Source: CAYQDR01 sp964416315 (lineage in GTDB: Bacteria; Methylomirabilota; Methylomirabilia; Rokubacteriales; DASRDR01). Taken from it: a DNA stretch of 10,168 nt. The stretch covers positions 1-10,168 of the forward strand of contig CAYQDR010000154.1 of assembly GCA_964416315.1 (NCBI GenBank), given 5' to 3'. The notes beneath the pieces were generated by a model, which was not told where the DNA came from, did no database searches, and saw nothing but the letters and a program-made list of their open reading frames with translations. A program made the position numbers and the translations under genes. Shown in pieces: positions 1 through 6,375 of the stretch (within the stretch, counting starts at the first letter, position 1; each line of letters begins with the position of its first letter).

Positions 1-266
1 GGGGCATCATGCTCGCCGACGGGCGCGAGTACATGCGCGCCGGCTGGTGGATGGCTCGGCGACTGGCTCCGGGAGTACCTGGACCCCGCCTGCGCCACCA
101 GGAATAGGCCGCTGCTACTCGCGGACTATGCTCAGCGGCCGACGCTGATCGATTTGACACCCTGCGGCGCCGCTGGCAGAGTTCCTGCGGCGGTTCCGCC
201 GGGCGGGCGCCGGCGGCGCCCGGTGAGGCAGCGTCAGTAGCTCCCGGCCTCGGGCCGCGGACTGAT
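1..266. other. Left-edge stretch without a convincing gene; possible 3' tail of a cut-off gene
   Basis: No start-to-stop gene can be supported here. On the plus strand one frame runs from base 3 to a TAG at 105-107 and another from base 1 to a TAG at 238-240. Both are open to the left edge, so one may be the 3' end of a gene lying outside the window, but I recognise no family in either translation. Two small GC-only hairpins are visible: 204-222 (8-base arms, 3-base loop) and 245-257 (5-base arms). Neither is followed by a T run on either strand, so neither is a clear intrinsic terminator, although both lie just downstream of the leftward gene ending at 267 and could still slow transcription there. 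Confidence 0.3.
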
Positions 267-818
267 CTACAGCACGAAGCGAAACGTCACGCCGAAGGCC
301 GCCTCGAAGTCCACCTCCTGGGTCAGCCGCCACCCGCCCCTCCCCGAGTAGGCCAGGTCGAGATCGGCGCCGGTCTCCTCGTCTGTGAGGATGACGAAGT
401 CGGTCTCCGGAGGGTACAGGGGGAACCGATCGAGGCTGTGCCAGGTCCCGCGCGCCAGCGCATAGCCCTGCGTGCCGTCGAGGAGGAACGCGCGGACCTG
501 TTCCGGCCGGGGGATGGCGGCCCGGTCGTCGCGATCCGTGGGCGCGGCGACGGCGACGACCGCGGGAGCGCCGCAGAGGGGAATGAAGGCCTGCGTGAGG
601 TTGAAGTGGCGCTCCATTGTCCGGAATGTGGCGCCCTGGTACGGCGTCCGGAGCAACATCACCCGCGGCGTCCCCGACACGAAGTCGATGGCCCAGCCCC
701 GCGTGCCCCCGGAGCCTCGAAAGTCCGGCGGTCGCTCCTTCGCCTCGATGACCTGGCCGAACGGCCTGAAGGCCTCCTCCGTCAGTGCCTCGATCTTCAG
801 CTCAAGCACTCTCGCCAT
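267..818 (-). CDS. Ureidoglycolate lyase (AllA)-family protein
   Basis: This 183-residue protein resembles the ureidoglycolate lyase/AllA family, cupin-fold enzymes that in purine breakdown release urea from ureidoglycolate to give glyoxylate. Family-like stretches are M68-ERHFNLTQAFIPL (68-81) and the region around GTWHSLDRFPL (124-134) with H127. H71 and H127 are candidate conserved histidines. The length is close to the usual 160-180 residues of the family. The ATG at 818 was chosen because residues from MARVLEL onward align with the family and a GAGGGG motif lies about 10 bases upstream; the frame is open further upstream but that part is low-complexity Arg/Ser-rich shadow of the methyltransferase gene. 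The start lies inside the 3' end of the methyltransferase gene (17-base overlap), which suggests coupled translation. No other purine-catabolism gene is in the window, so the true substrate may differ; many AllA-like proteins are uncharacterised. Confidence 0.85.
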   Translation of the reverse strand: MARVLELKIEALTEEAFRPFGQVIEAKERPPDFRGSGGTRGWAIDFVSGTPRVMLLRTPYQGATFRTMERHFNLTQAFIPLCGAPAVVAVAAPTDRDDRAAIPRPEQVRAFLLDGTQGYALARGTWHSLDRFPLYPPETDFVILTDEETGADLDLAYSGRGGWRLTQEVDFEAAFGVTFRFVL

Positions 819-1863
819 GGTGCCCGCCCCTCGGCTTCTGCGCGGTGATCGCCGTGAAGATCGCGGCGATGGGAAAGCGCTGGACCCCGGTATAGCCCGC
901 TCCGGCGAGCAGCGCCTCCTGTTCTTCGCGCGTGGGTACGGTGTTCCCCCAGACGAGCTCCGAGAAGGCCGTCTGGACGGCGAACGCGTACTCGGGCTTC
1001 CGCAGGTCATCCACGCGCGACGGGTAGGTTTCGTCGAGGATGAACAGCGTCCCACCGGGCTTGAGCGCGCGGTAGCAGCCGGCCAGGGCGTCGGGGCGGA
1101 CCGCCGGCTTCATCTCGTGCAGCACCTCGAAGAGGATGGCGAGGTCGAACTCGTCCGCGTGGCCGATGCCGTCGGCGCCCACCGGCTCGACCTGCAGGCG
1201 GTGTCCGAGGCCCGCCTCGGCGATGTTCCAGCGGGCGAGCCCGATGCCGTGGGGGTCGATGTCGACCCCGAGCCCTTCGACGCGCGGATACGCCTGCGCC
1301 AGCTTGATCAGGAGGTCGCCGGCGCCGCAGCCCACGTCCAGGACTCTCGCCCCCGCCTCGAGCTTCGACTGGATTCCGGGCACGGCGGGCAGGATCCGCT
1401 GGACGAGCGCCGCATGGAAGCCGGCGGAGATCTCGGAGACGCACCGCGAGAACGCCTGCCCGTGCGCCTGGAAGGGGTACACGCCGCCGGTCCGGAAATA
1501 CTCGGGGTAGCGCCGGAGATCCGCGGTGAGCGGCTCCGCGAGCCCGGCCATCAGGGCGCCGAGGTAGCGCGGATGCGCCGCGTCGGCGAGGATCGCGTCG
1601 TAGTGTGGGGCGAGGCGGAAGCCACCGCCAGCGGTGGCGTCCAGGAGCTCCCAGGCGTACGCGGTCTCGCACCAGACGCGGACGTAAGGCTCGTGCAGCG
1701 AAAGGGCCCGCGCGAGGTCGGCCGGCGTCAGCCCCTCCCGCGCCTCGCGCAGGTGGGCAAACAGGCCCAGGCGGAGGCCCGTGTCGATGAGGTGGACGGC
1801 CATGAACCCCTTCGCGTACTCGTAGAGCCGCGCAGCCTGCCGCTCCGGCGTCACCTCGGGCAT
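802..1863 (-). CDS. Class I SAM-dependent methyltransferase with N-terminal helical/winged-helix domain
   Basis: A 353-residue methyltransferase. The N-terminal ~150 residues are helical and look like the dimerisation/winged-helix part found in O-methyltransferase-like and Rv2258c-like proteins (inference from pattern). The C-terminal half is a Rossmann-type SAM-binding domain: motif I VLDVGCGAGD (174-183), the acidic loop VDID (200-203) at the end of strand 2, FEVLHEM (245-251) at motif IV, and LKPGG (267-271) before strand 5. The substrate cannot be read from the sequence. The start at 1863 is favoured over the in-frame ATG at 1935 because an AAGGAGG sits 7 bases upstream and because the extra N-terminal residues are non-conserved-looking. 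It is the first gene of a two-gene leftward unit and its last 17 bases overlap the AllA-like gene. It is divergent from glgB. Confidence 0.88.
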   Translation of the reverse strand: MPEVTPERQAARLYEYAKGFMAVHLIDTGLRLGLFAHLREAREGLTPADLARALSLHEPYVRVWCETAYAWELLDATAGGGFRLAPHYDAILADAAHPRYLGALMAGLAEPLTADLRRYPEYFRTGGVYPFQAHGQAFSRCVSEISAGFHAALVQRILPAVPGIQSKLEAGARVLDVGCGAGDLLIKLAQAYPRVEGLGVDIDPHGIGLARWNIAEAGLGHRLQVEPVGADGIGHADEFDLAILFEVLHEMKPAVRPDALAGCYRALKPGGTLFILDETYPSRVDDLRKPEYAFAVQTAFSELVWGNTVPTREEQEALLAGAGYTGVQRFPIAAIFTAITAQKPRGGHHGESA

Positions 1864-1870
1864 GGGAGTC

Positions 1871-1877
1871 CCTCCTT
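1871..1877 (-). promoter_or_regulatory. Shine-Dalgarno site of the methyltransferase gene
   Basis: AAGGAGG on the minus strand, 7 bases before the ATG at 1863. It is the strongest ribosome-binding site in the window and decides the start of the methyltransferase against the upstream in-frame ATG at 1935. Confidence 0.8.
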
Positions 1878-1906
1878 GCGTTTCACTGTCGGCGGGCGGT
1901 GCGCCG

Positions 1907-1935
1907 AGCGTAGCGCCGCGCCCCGGAGCGGTCAA
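1907..1935 (-). promoter_or_regulatory. Candidate sigma-70-type promoter for the methyltransferase/AllA-like pair
   Basis: On the minus strand TTGACC (1930-1935) matches the -35 consensus at five of six bases and is followed after exactly 17 bases by TACGCT (1907-1912), a partial -10 match. Transcription would start near 1900 and leave a 5' leader of roughly 35 bases before the ATG at 1863. The position in the 116-base divergent gap is right for a promoter. The -10 match is only three of six, so this is a prediction. Confidence 0.4.
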
Positions 1936-1952
1936 GGATCACCCGATCGGCG

Positions 1953-1958
1953 TACAAT
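1953..1958 (+). promoter_or_regulatory. Possible -10 element for glgB
   Basis: TACAAT, five of six bases of the -10 consensus, lies 21 bases before the glgB ATG in an otherwise GC-rich gap. No good -35 hexamer is seen 16-18 bases upstream. If used, the leader would be only about 15 bases. The same bases overlap the ATG of a seven-codon open frame (1957-1980) that ends in a TGATG overlap with glgB, so the promoter and the leader-peptide readings are mutually exclusive. Confidence 0.25.
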
Positions 1959-1979
1959 GGCAGTACGGGCGACCGGCTG

Positions 1980-4229
1980 ATGGAGTCGTCATTGACCGCT
2001 CGACGAGACCGTCCGCACGCGCCGTCCCCTTCGGACATCGACGCGGTCGTCCGGGGGGAGCACGGCGACCCGTTCGGCGTCCTCGGACCGCACCTCGTCC
2101 GCACGGGCGACAGGCCGGCCGTCGCCGTGCGGGCGTTCCTGCCGTGGGCCCAGGCGGTCCGCGTCCTGGCGGAGGGGCCGGCCTCGCCGCAAGCGATGGA
2201 GCGCCTGCACTCCGAGGGGTTCTTCGAGGCCGTCTTCGCCGGCCTCGACGGGCTCTTCCGTTACCGCCTCGAAGCCGCCGATCGCCGCAGCCAGACCTCC
2301 GTGCTCGATGACCCCTACCGCTTCCTCCCGACCCTCAGCGACCTCGACCTCCACCTCCTCGCCGAGGGGACGCACTACCAGGCCTACGACAAGCTCGGAG
2401 CCCACCTCCGCGTCATGGACGGGGTCTCCGGGGTCGCGTTCGCCGTCTGGGCCCCGAACGCGCGGCGCGTGAGCGTCGTCGGCGACTTCAACGCCTGGGA
2501 CGGCCGGCGCCACCCCATGCGGCTCCACCCCGGCAACGGGATCTGGGAGCTGTTCGTCCCCGGCCTCGGCGAGGGGGCGCAGTACAAGTACGAGATCCTC
2601 CCCCGCGCGGGCCCGCCGCTCCCGCTCAAGGCGGACCCCTACGCCTTCGGGTTCGAGCTGGCCACGCCGCGCACGGCGTCCGTCGTGGCCTCGCTCGACG
2701 GCCACCGCTGGGGCGACGGCCCCTGGCTCGCCGAGCGAGAGCGACGGAACGCGCTGGACGCCCCGATCGCGATCTACGAGGTGCACCTCGGCTCCTGGAT
2801 GCGCGTGCCCGAGGAGGGCAACCGCTTCCTCAGCTATCGCGAGCTGGCCGAGCGGCTCGCCGCGTACGTCGCGGAGCTCGGCTACACCCACGTCGAGCTG
2901 CTCCCCGTCATGGAGCACCCCTTCTACGGTTCCTGGGGCTACCAGCCGATCGGCCTCTTCGCCCCCACCCGCCGGTATGGCGCCCCGGGGGACTTCATGG
3001 CGTTCGTGGACCACCTCCACCAGCACGGGATCGGGGTCATCCTCGACTGGGTCCCGGCCCACTTCCCGCGCGACCCGCACGGGCTCGGCTACTTCGACGG
3101 GACCCACCTCTACGAGCACGCGGACCCGCGCCTGCGCGAGCACCCCGACTGGGGCACGCTCGTCTTCAACTACGGGCGGCACGAGGTCGCCAACTACCTG
3201 ATCGGGAACGCGCTCTTCTGGCTCGAGCGCTACCACCTGGACGGCCTGCGCCTCGATGCCGTGGCCTCGATGCTCTACCTCGACTACTCGCGCGAGCCGG
3301 GCGCATGGGTCCCGAACCGGTTCGGCGGGCGCGAGAACCTCGAGGCCGCCGCCTTCCTCCGGCGGCTGAACGAGGTGATCTACGAGCACTGCCCCGGCCG
3401 CATGACGATCGCCGAGGAGTCCACGGCCTGGCCGCTCGTCTCGCGCCCGACCTACCTCGGTGGGCTCGGCTTCGGCTTCAAGTGGAACATGGGGTGGATG
3501 CACGATCTCCTCGAGTACATGCGCCACGACCCGGTCCACCGGAAGTACCACCACAACCACCTCACCTTCGGGCTCCTCTACGCGTGGCACGAGAACTTCA
3601 TCCTCCCCCTCTCCCACGACGAGGTCGTCTACGGCAAGGGGTCGCTCCACCGGAAGATGCCGGGGGACGACTGGCAGAAGTTCGCGAACCTGCGCGCCTT
3701 CTACGGCTTCATGTACGGCCATCCCGGCAAGAAGCTGCTCTTCATGGGGTGCGAGTTCGGACAGACGCGGGAGTGGAGCCACGACGGGAGCCTCGACTGG
3801 CACCTGCTCGGCGAGGGCCCGTACCACCGCGGGCTCCTCCGCCTCGTCGCCGACCTCAACCGCCTCTACCGCTCCGAGCCGGCGCTCTACCAGGTGGACT
3901 TCGAGCCCGCGGGGTTCCAGTGGATCGACGCGAACGACTCGCAGCAGAGCGCCGCCTCGTTCGTGCGGCGCGGGAAGGATCCGGCGGACTGCGTCCTCTT
4001 CGTCTCGAACTTCACGCCGGTCCCCCGGCACGGCTACCGGGTCGGCGCGCCGGTTCCGGGCTTCTACCGGGAGCTGCTCAACACGGACAGCGCGGCGTAC
4101 GGCGGGGGCAACCTGGGGAACGGGGGCGGCGTGTGGGCGGAGCCGGTCCCCTGGCAGGGGCACCCCTGGTCGCTGAGCCTGACGCTGCCCCCGCTGGCGA
4201 CGCTGGTGCTGAAGCCGGCGCGCGGCTGA
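1980..4229 (+). CDS. glgB: 1,4-alpha-glucan (glycogen) branching enzyme GlgB
   Basis: This 749-residue enzyme (GH13) cuts an alpha-1,4 glucan chain and rejoins it through an alpha-1,6 link, creating glycogen branch points in the cytoplasm. The length fits the full GlgB type with an extra N-terminal domain: N1 about 15-125, a CBM48 module about 140-235 (FAVWAPNARRVSVVGDFNAW), the (beta/alpha)8 barrel about 260-640 and a C-terminal beta domain. Catalytic elements are intact: region I DWVPAHF (356-362), nucleophile D426 in DGLRLDAV, acid/base E479 in TIAEEST, and transition-state D547 in LPLSHDEVV. The ATG at 1980 has no clear Shine-Dalgarno motif, but residues 20-40 already match the N1 domain, so the start is close to right. 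No other glycogen gene (glgA, glgC, glgX, glgP) is in the window, so it is an orphan here, divergent from the methyltransferase gene. Confidence 0.97.
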   Translation: MESSLTARRDRPHAPSPSDIDAVVRGEHGDPFGVLGPHLVRTGDRPAVAVRAFLPWAQAVRVLAEGPASPQAMERLHSEGFFEAVFAGLDGLFRYRLEAADRRSQTSVLDDPYRFLPTLSDLDLHLLAEGTHYQAYDKLGAHLRVMDGVSGVAFAVWAPNARRVSVVGDFNAWDGRRHPMRLHPGNGIWELFVPGLGEGAQYKYEILPRAGPPLPLKADPYAFGFELATPRTASVVASLDGHRWGDGPWLAERERRNALDAPIAIYEVHLGSWMRVPEEGNRFLSYRELAERLAAYVAELGYTHVELLPVMEHPFYGSWGYQPIGLFAPTRRYGAPGDFMAFVDHLHQHGIGVILDWVPAHFPRDPHGLGYFDGTHLYEHADPRLREHPDWGTLVFNYGRHEVANYLIGNALFWLERYHLDGLRLDAVASMLYLDYSREPGAWVPNRFGGRENLEAAAFLRRLNEVIYEHCPGRMTIAEESTAWPLVSRPTYLGGLGFGFKWNMGWMHDLLEYMRHDPVHRKYHHNHLTFGLLYAWHENFILPLSHDEVVYGKGSLHRKMPGDDWQKFANLRAFYGFMYGHPGKKLLFMGCEFGQTREWSHDGSLDWHLLGEGPYHRGLLRLVADLNRLYRSEPALYQVDFEPAGFQWIDANDSQQSAASFVRRGKDPADCVLFVSNFTPVPRHGYRVGAPVPGFYRELLNTDSAAYGGGNLGNGGGVWAEPVPWQGHPWSLSLTLPPLATLVLKPARG

Positions 4230-4518
4230 CGCGCCGACGTCGCCTCTCTCGCCTCGACCTTACTCGCCCCGGTCCACGGCCAGGTCTACCTTGACAACCC
4301 TGCCCGCCGTCCAGCTCCACCGAGCAGCGTGGGCCCTCGTTTGGCCTGTGAGGTGGGCGGACGCCGCGGCCGGCCGGGGCGTCAGTTGGACTTCGCTCGC
4401 CCTCGCAAGGCGCTAGAGGCAGGGTACCGCCTACGCGTCGCCCTCGTCGAGCCGGGATCAGGACGCCGAGCGCGAGCGCAAGGACCGCGCCGCGACAGGC
4501 GCGTCCAACCATGGCTGG
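4230..4518. other. Convergent intergenic spacer between glgB and the YbaK-like gene
   Basis: About 290 bases with no gene I can support. A hairpin with 7-base arms (CGGCGCG/CGCGCCG) spans 4216-4236, right across the glgB stop codon, but it has no T run and is at best a weak terminator. On the minus strand an open frame starts at an ATG at 4512, six bases past the YbaK-like stop, with a short hydrophobic stretch (AVLALALGVLIP), but it has no Shine-Dalgarno motif, becomes Arg/Gly/Pro-rich at once and runs 150 bases into glgB antisense; it may be a decayed secreted-protein gene or chance. Confidence 0.4.
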
Positions 4519-4989
4519 CTACAGGTGGACGGCGAACTCCGCCATCGTGGGCTTGACGAGCGTCACGTAGTCGCGGAAGCGCATCTTCGCGGTCTGGGTG
4601 TGGGTGCCGGCGTTGAAGACGATCTCCTCGTCCTTCTCCAGGGAGCGGTCGGCGTAGACGGGAATCCCGTAGAGGTTGCCGAACGGGGGCATCGCGCCCA
4701 GCTCGCAGCCCGGGAAGAGGTCGCGGAACTCGGCCTCCTGGGCCAGGCGGACCTCCCCGCCCCCCAGGACGGCCTTGAGCTTCGCGAAGTCCACGCGATG
4801 GTCTGCCGGGAGCACGAGCATCGCCAGGCCCGCGCCGGCCTTCACCATGACCACCTTCGCGAGCTGCCGGCCCTTGACGTGCTGGAGCGCCGCGATCTCC
4901 TGGGCCGTGTAGGCCTCGGGGTGGGAGTGGACCGAATGGGCGACCTTGTTGGCCTCGAGGAACTCCCGGAGCTTCGTGACGATGGGCAT
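4519..4989 (-). CDS. Stand-alone YbaK/ProX-type aminoacyl-tRNA deacylase-domain protein
   Basis: A 156-residue protein made of one YbaK/prolyl-tRNA-synthetase-associated domain. Members of this family (YbaK, ProX, YeaK) hydrolyse mischarged aminoacyl-tRNAs in trans, for example Cys-tRNA(Pro) or Ala-tRNA(Pro). Visible family features are GRQLAKVVMVK (40-50) with the conserved lysine K45, the P-F-G loop GAMPPFGNLYGIPVY (98-112) and the NAGTHTQTAKM segment (126-136). Which tRNA it edits cannot be told. The start at 4989 is set by GAAGGAG 8 bases upstream and by the family's usual length; the upstream extension is antisense-like shadow of the neighbouring gene. It is the last gene of the acyl-CoA operon, 26 bases after the dehydrogenase, which suggests co-transcription but not shared pathway. 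Confidence 0.9.
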   Translation of the reverse strand: MPIVTKLREFLEANKVAHSVHSHPEAYTAQEIAALQHVKGRQLAKVVMVKAGAGLAMLVLPADHRVDFAKLKAVLGGGEVRLAQEAEFRDLFPGCELGAMPPFGNLYGIPVYADRSLEKDEEIVFNAGTHTQTAKMRFRDYVTLVKPTMAEFAVHL

Positions 4990-4997
4990 GGGAGGGA

Positions 4998-5004
4998 CTC
5001 CTTC
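4998..5004 (-). promoter_or_regulatory. Shine-Dalgarno site of the YbaK-like gene
   Basis: GAAGGAG on the minus strand, 8 bases before the ATG at 4989. It supports this ATG over any longer form running into the acyl-CoA dehydrogenase gene, and shows that the YbaK-like protein is translated from its own initiation site within the operon. Confidence 0.75.
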
Positions 5005-5015
5005 TGGAAGAGCGG

Positions 5016-6161
5016 CTACCGAGACTCCAGCAGGTGGCGGGCGATGACCATCCGCTGGACCTCGGAGGTTCCCTCGCCGATCTCGCAGACCTTGACGTCG
5101 CGGAAGAAGCGCTCGATGGGGAACTCGCGGATGTAGCCGTAGCCGCCGTGGATCTGGAGGGCCTTCGTCGCGCACTTCATGCCGACCTCGGAGGCGAAGA
5201 CCTTGGCCATGGCCGCCTCCTTCATCACCGGCCGCCCCTGGTCCTTGCCGTAGGCGGCCCGGAACGTCAGGAGCCGCGCGGCCTCGACCTCGGTCGCCAG
5301 GTCCGCGAGCATCGCCTGGATCGCCTGGAAATGGCCGATCGGCTGGCCGAAGGCGTGACGCTCCCGCGCGTACTTGACGGCCTGGTCGAGCGCCCCCTGG
5401 GCGAGGCCGAGGGCCATCGCCGCCATCGCGATCCGTCCGCCCTCGAGGACGCGCTTCACCTCCCGGAAGCCCCGGTGCTTCTCCCCGAGGAGGTTTGCCT
5501 TCGGGACCCGCACGCCCTCCAGGATCAGCTCCGCGGTATCGGAAGCGTGGAGCCCGAGCTTCTTGTAGCGCTGGCCCGCGCGGAACCCGGGCATCCCCCG
5601 CTCGAGGATGAACGCCGAGATCCCGCGGCTCCCGCCCGCCGGGTCGGTCCGCGCCATGACGACCGCGGTGTCCGCCACGCTCCCGTTCGTGATGAAGGCC
5701 TTGGTTCCCGTCAGGACATAGACGTCGGGCTCCTCCACGGCCACGGTCTTGAGCGCCGCCGCGTCCGACCCCGAACCGGGCTCGGTGAGCCCCCACGCCC
5801 CGAGGACCTCGCCCCGGCAGAGCGGCGGCAGGTACCTCTGGCGCTGGGCCTCGCTCCCGAACAGGGAGATGTGGTTGGTGCACAGCGAGTTGTGGGCCCA
5901 CATCGTGATTCCGACCGATCCGTCCACGCGGGAGAGCTCCTCGACGACGAGCGCGTAGGAGACGTAGTCGAGCCCGGCGCCGCCGTACTCGGGCGGGACC
6001 AGCGCCCCCAGGAATCCGAGCGCGCCGAGCTTCCGGATGAGCTCCGCCGGGAACTCCTCCGTCTCGTCGTAGCGCGCGATCACCGGTGCGATCTCGGCCT
6101 CGGCGAACTCCCGCGCCGTCCGCCGTACCAGCGCCTGCTCGGCCGTCAGCTCGAAGTCCAT
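5016..6161 (-). CDS. Acyl-CoA dehydrogenase (FAD-dependent, short/medium-chain or branched-chain type)
   Basis: A 381-residue, full-length acyl-CoA dehydrogenase, which introduces a trans-2,3 double bond into an acyl-CoA and passes electrons to electron-transferring flavoprotein. Order: N-terminal helical domain about 1-120, middle beta domain with the FAD signature WGLTEPGSGSD (123-133), C-terminal helical domain with signature QIHGGYGYIREFPIERFFRD (336-355). The catalytic base is E363 in GEGTSEVQR, the usual position for butyryl-, glutaryl-less short-chain and medium-chain enzymes and unlike the isovaleryl-CoA type, whose base lies on another helix. Chain-length preference is not readable. 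The ATG at 6161 begins one base after the stop of the small membrane-protein gene (TGA-G-ATG), with only a weak GGAAG 10 bases upstream, so translation is probably coupled. Part of the ligase operon. Confidence 0.95.
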   Translation of the reverse strand: MDFELTAEQALVRRTAREFAEAEIAPVIARYDETEEFPAELIRKLGALGFLGALVPPEYGGAGLDYVSYALVVEELSRVDGSVGITMWAHNSLCTNHISLFGSEAQRQRYLPPLCRGEVLGAWGLTEPGSGSDAAALKTVAVEEPDVYVLTGTKAFITNGSVADTAVVMARTDPAGGSRGISAFILERGMPGFRAGQRYKKLGLHASDTAELILEGVRVPKANLLGEKHRGFREVKRVLEGGRIAMAAMALGLAQGALDQAVKYARERHAFGQPIGHFQAIQAMLADLATEVEAARLLTFRAAYGKDQGRPVMKEAAMAKVFASEVGMKCATKALQIHGGYGYIREFPIERFFRDVKVCEIGEGTSEVQRMVIARHLLESR

Positions 6162-6162
6162 C

Positions 6163-6375
6163 TCACGAGGGCTTCCGGTGCGACCATGCGCGCACCAGCA
6201 TGAGGACGCCGTAGGCCGCGAGGAGCCAGGGGCCGACGCTCCCGTCGCCGGAGAGCAGGGCGTCCACCAGCTCCCCGGGCCGGCGCACCAGCTCCGCCGC
6301 CGCCGGGCCTGCCCGGAAGAACTCCTCGGCGGCGAACCCGAGGAGGACGATCCCGAGCGTGAGCCGCCAGATCAC
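6163..6375 (-). CDS. Small two-helix membrane protein, 70 residues, function unknown
   Basis: I do not recognise a family. The reading frame begins with GTG at 6375, sharing GTGA with the stop codon of the ligase gene, and ends one base before the dehydrogenase ATG. A GGAG sits 6 bases before the GTG, inside the ligase 3' end. The product has two hydrophobic stretches: residues 2-16 (IWRLTLGIVLLGFAA) and 48-62 (VGPWLLAAYGVLMLV). Between them lies a roughly 30-residue loop with acidic and basic residues (EEFFRAG, ELVRRPGELVD), and the C-terminus is basic (RAWSHRKPS), which suggests both ends face the cytoplasm. Perfect packing between two conserved genes argues that it is a real gene rather than spacer. 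A longer form starting at 6540 is possible but its extra part is Arg/Pro-rich shadow of the ligase. Confidence 0.7.
   Translation of the reverse strand: MIWRLTLGIVLLGFAAEEFFRAGPAAAELVRRPGELVDALLSGDGSVGPWLLAAYGVLMLVRAWSHRKPS

Noticed and set aside
472..1980. 502-codon plus-strand open frame over the AllA-like and methyltransferase genes
   Set aside because: Antisense shadow; the minus-strand products carry recognisable family motifs and ribosome-binding sites.
1989..4163. 724-codon open frame antisense to glgB
   Set aside because: Its Val/Glu/Arg/Pro-rich translation shows no family and mirrors the GC-rich third positions of glgB, whose catalytic motifs are intact.
4216..4236. Intrinsic terminator of glgB
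   Set aside because: Seven-base GC hairpin overlaps the stop codon and has no T run, so it cannot be called a terminator.
4078..4512. 144-codon minus-strand open frame past the YbaK-like gene
   Set aside because: No Shine-Dalgarno motif, low-complexity Arg/Gly/Pro translation, and over a third of it is antisense to glgB; kept only as a possible remnant.
4990..5901. Long N-terminal extension of the YbaK-like protein
   Set aside because: It overlaps the dehydrogenase in another frame, is low complexity, and GAAGGAG marks the ATG at 4989.
5034..6203. 389-codon plus-strand open frame over the acyl-CoA dehydrogenase gene
   Set aside because: Antisense shadow of a gene with both acyl-CoA dehydrogenase signatures and the catalytic glutamate.
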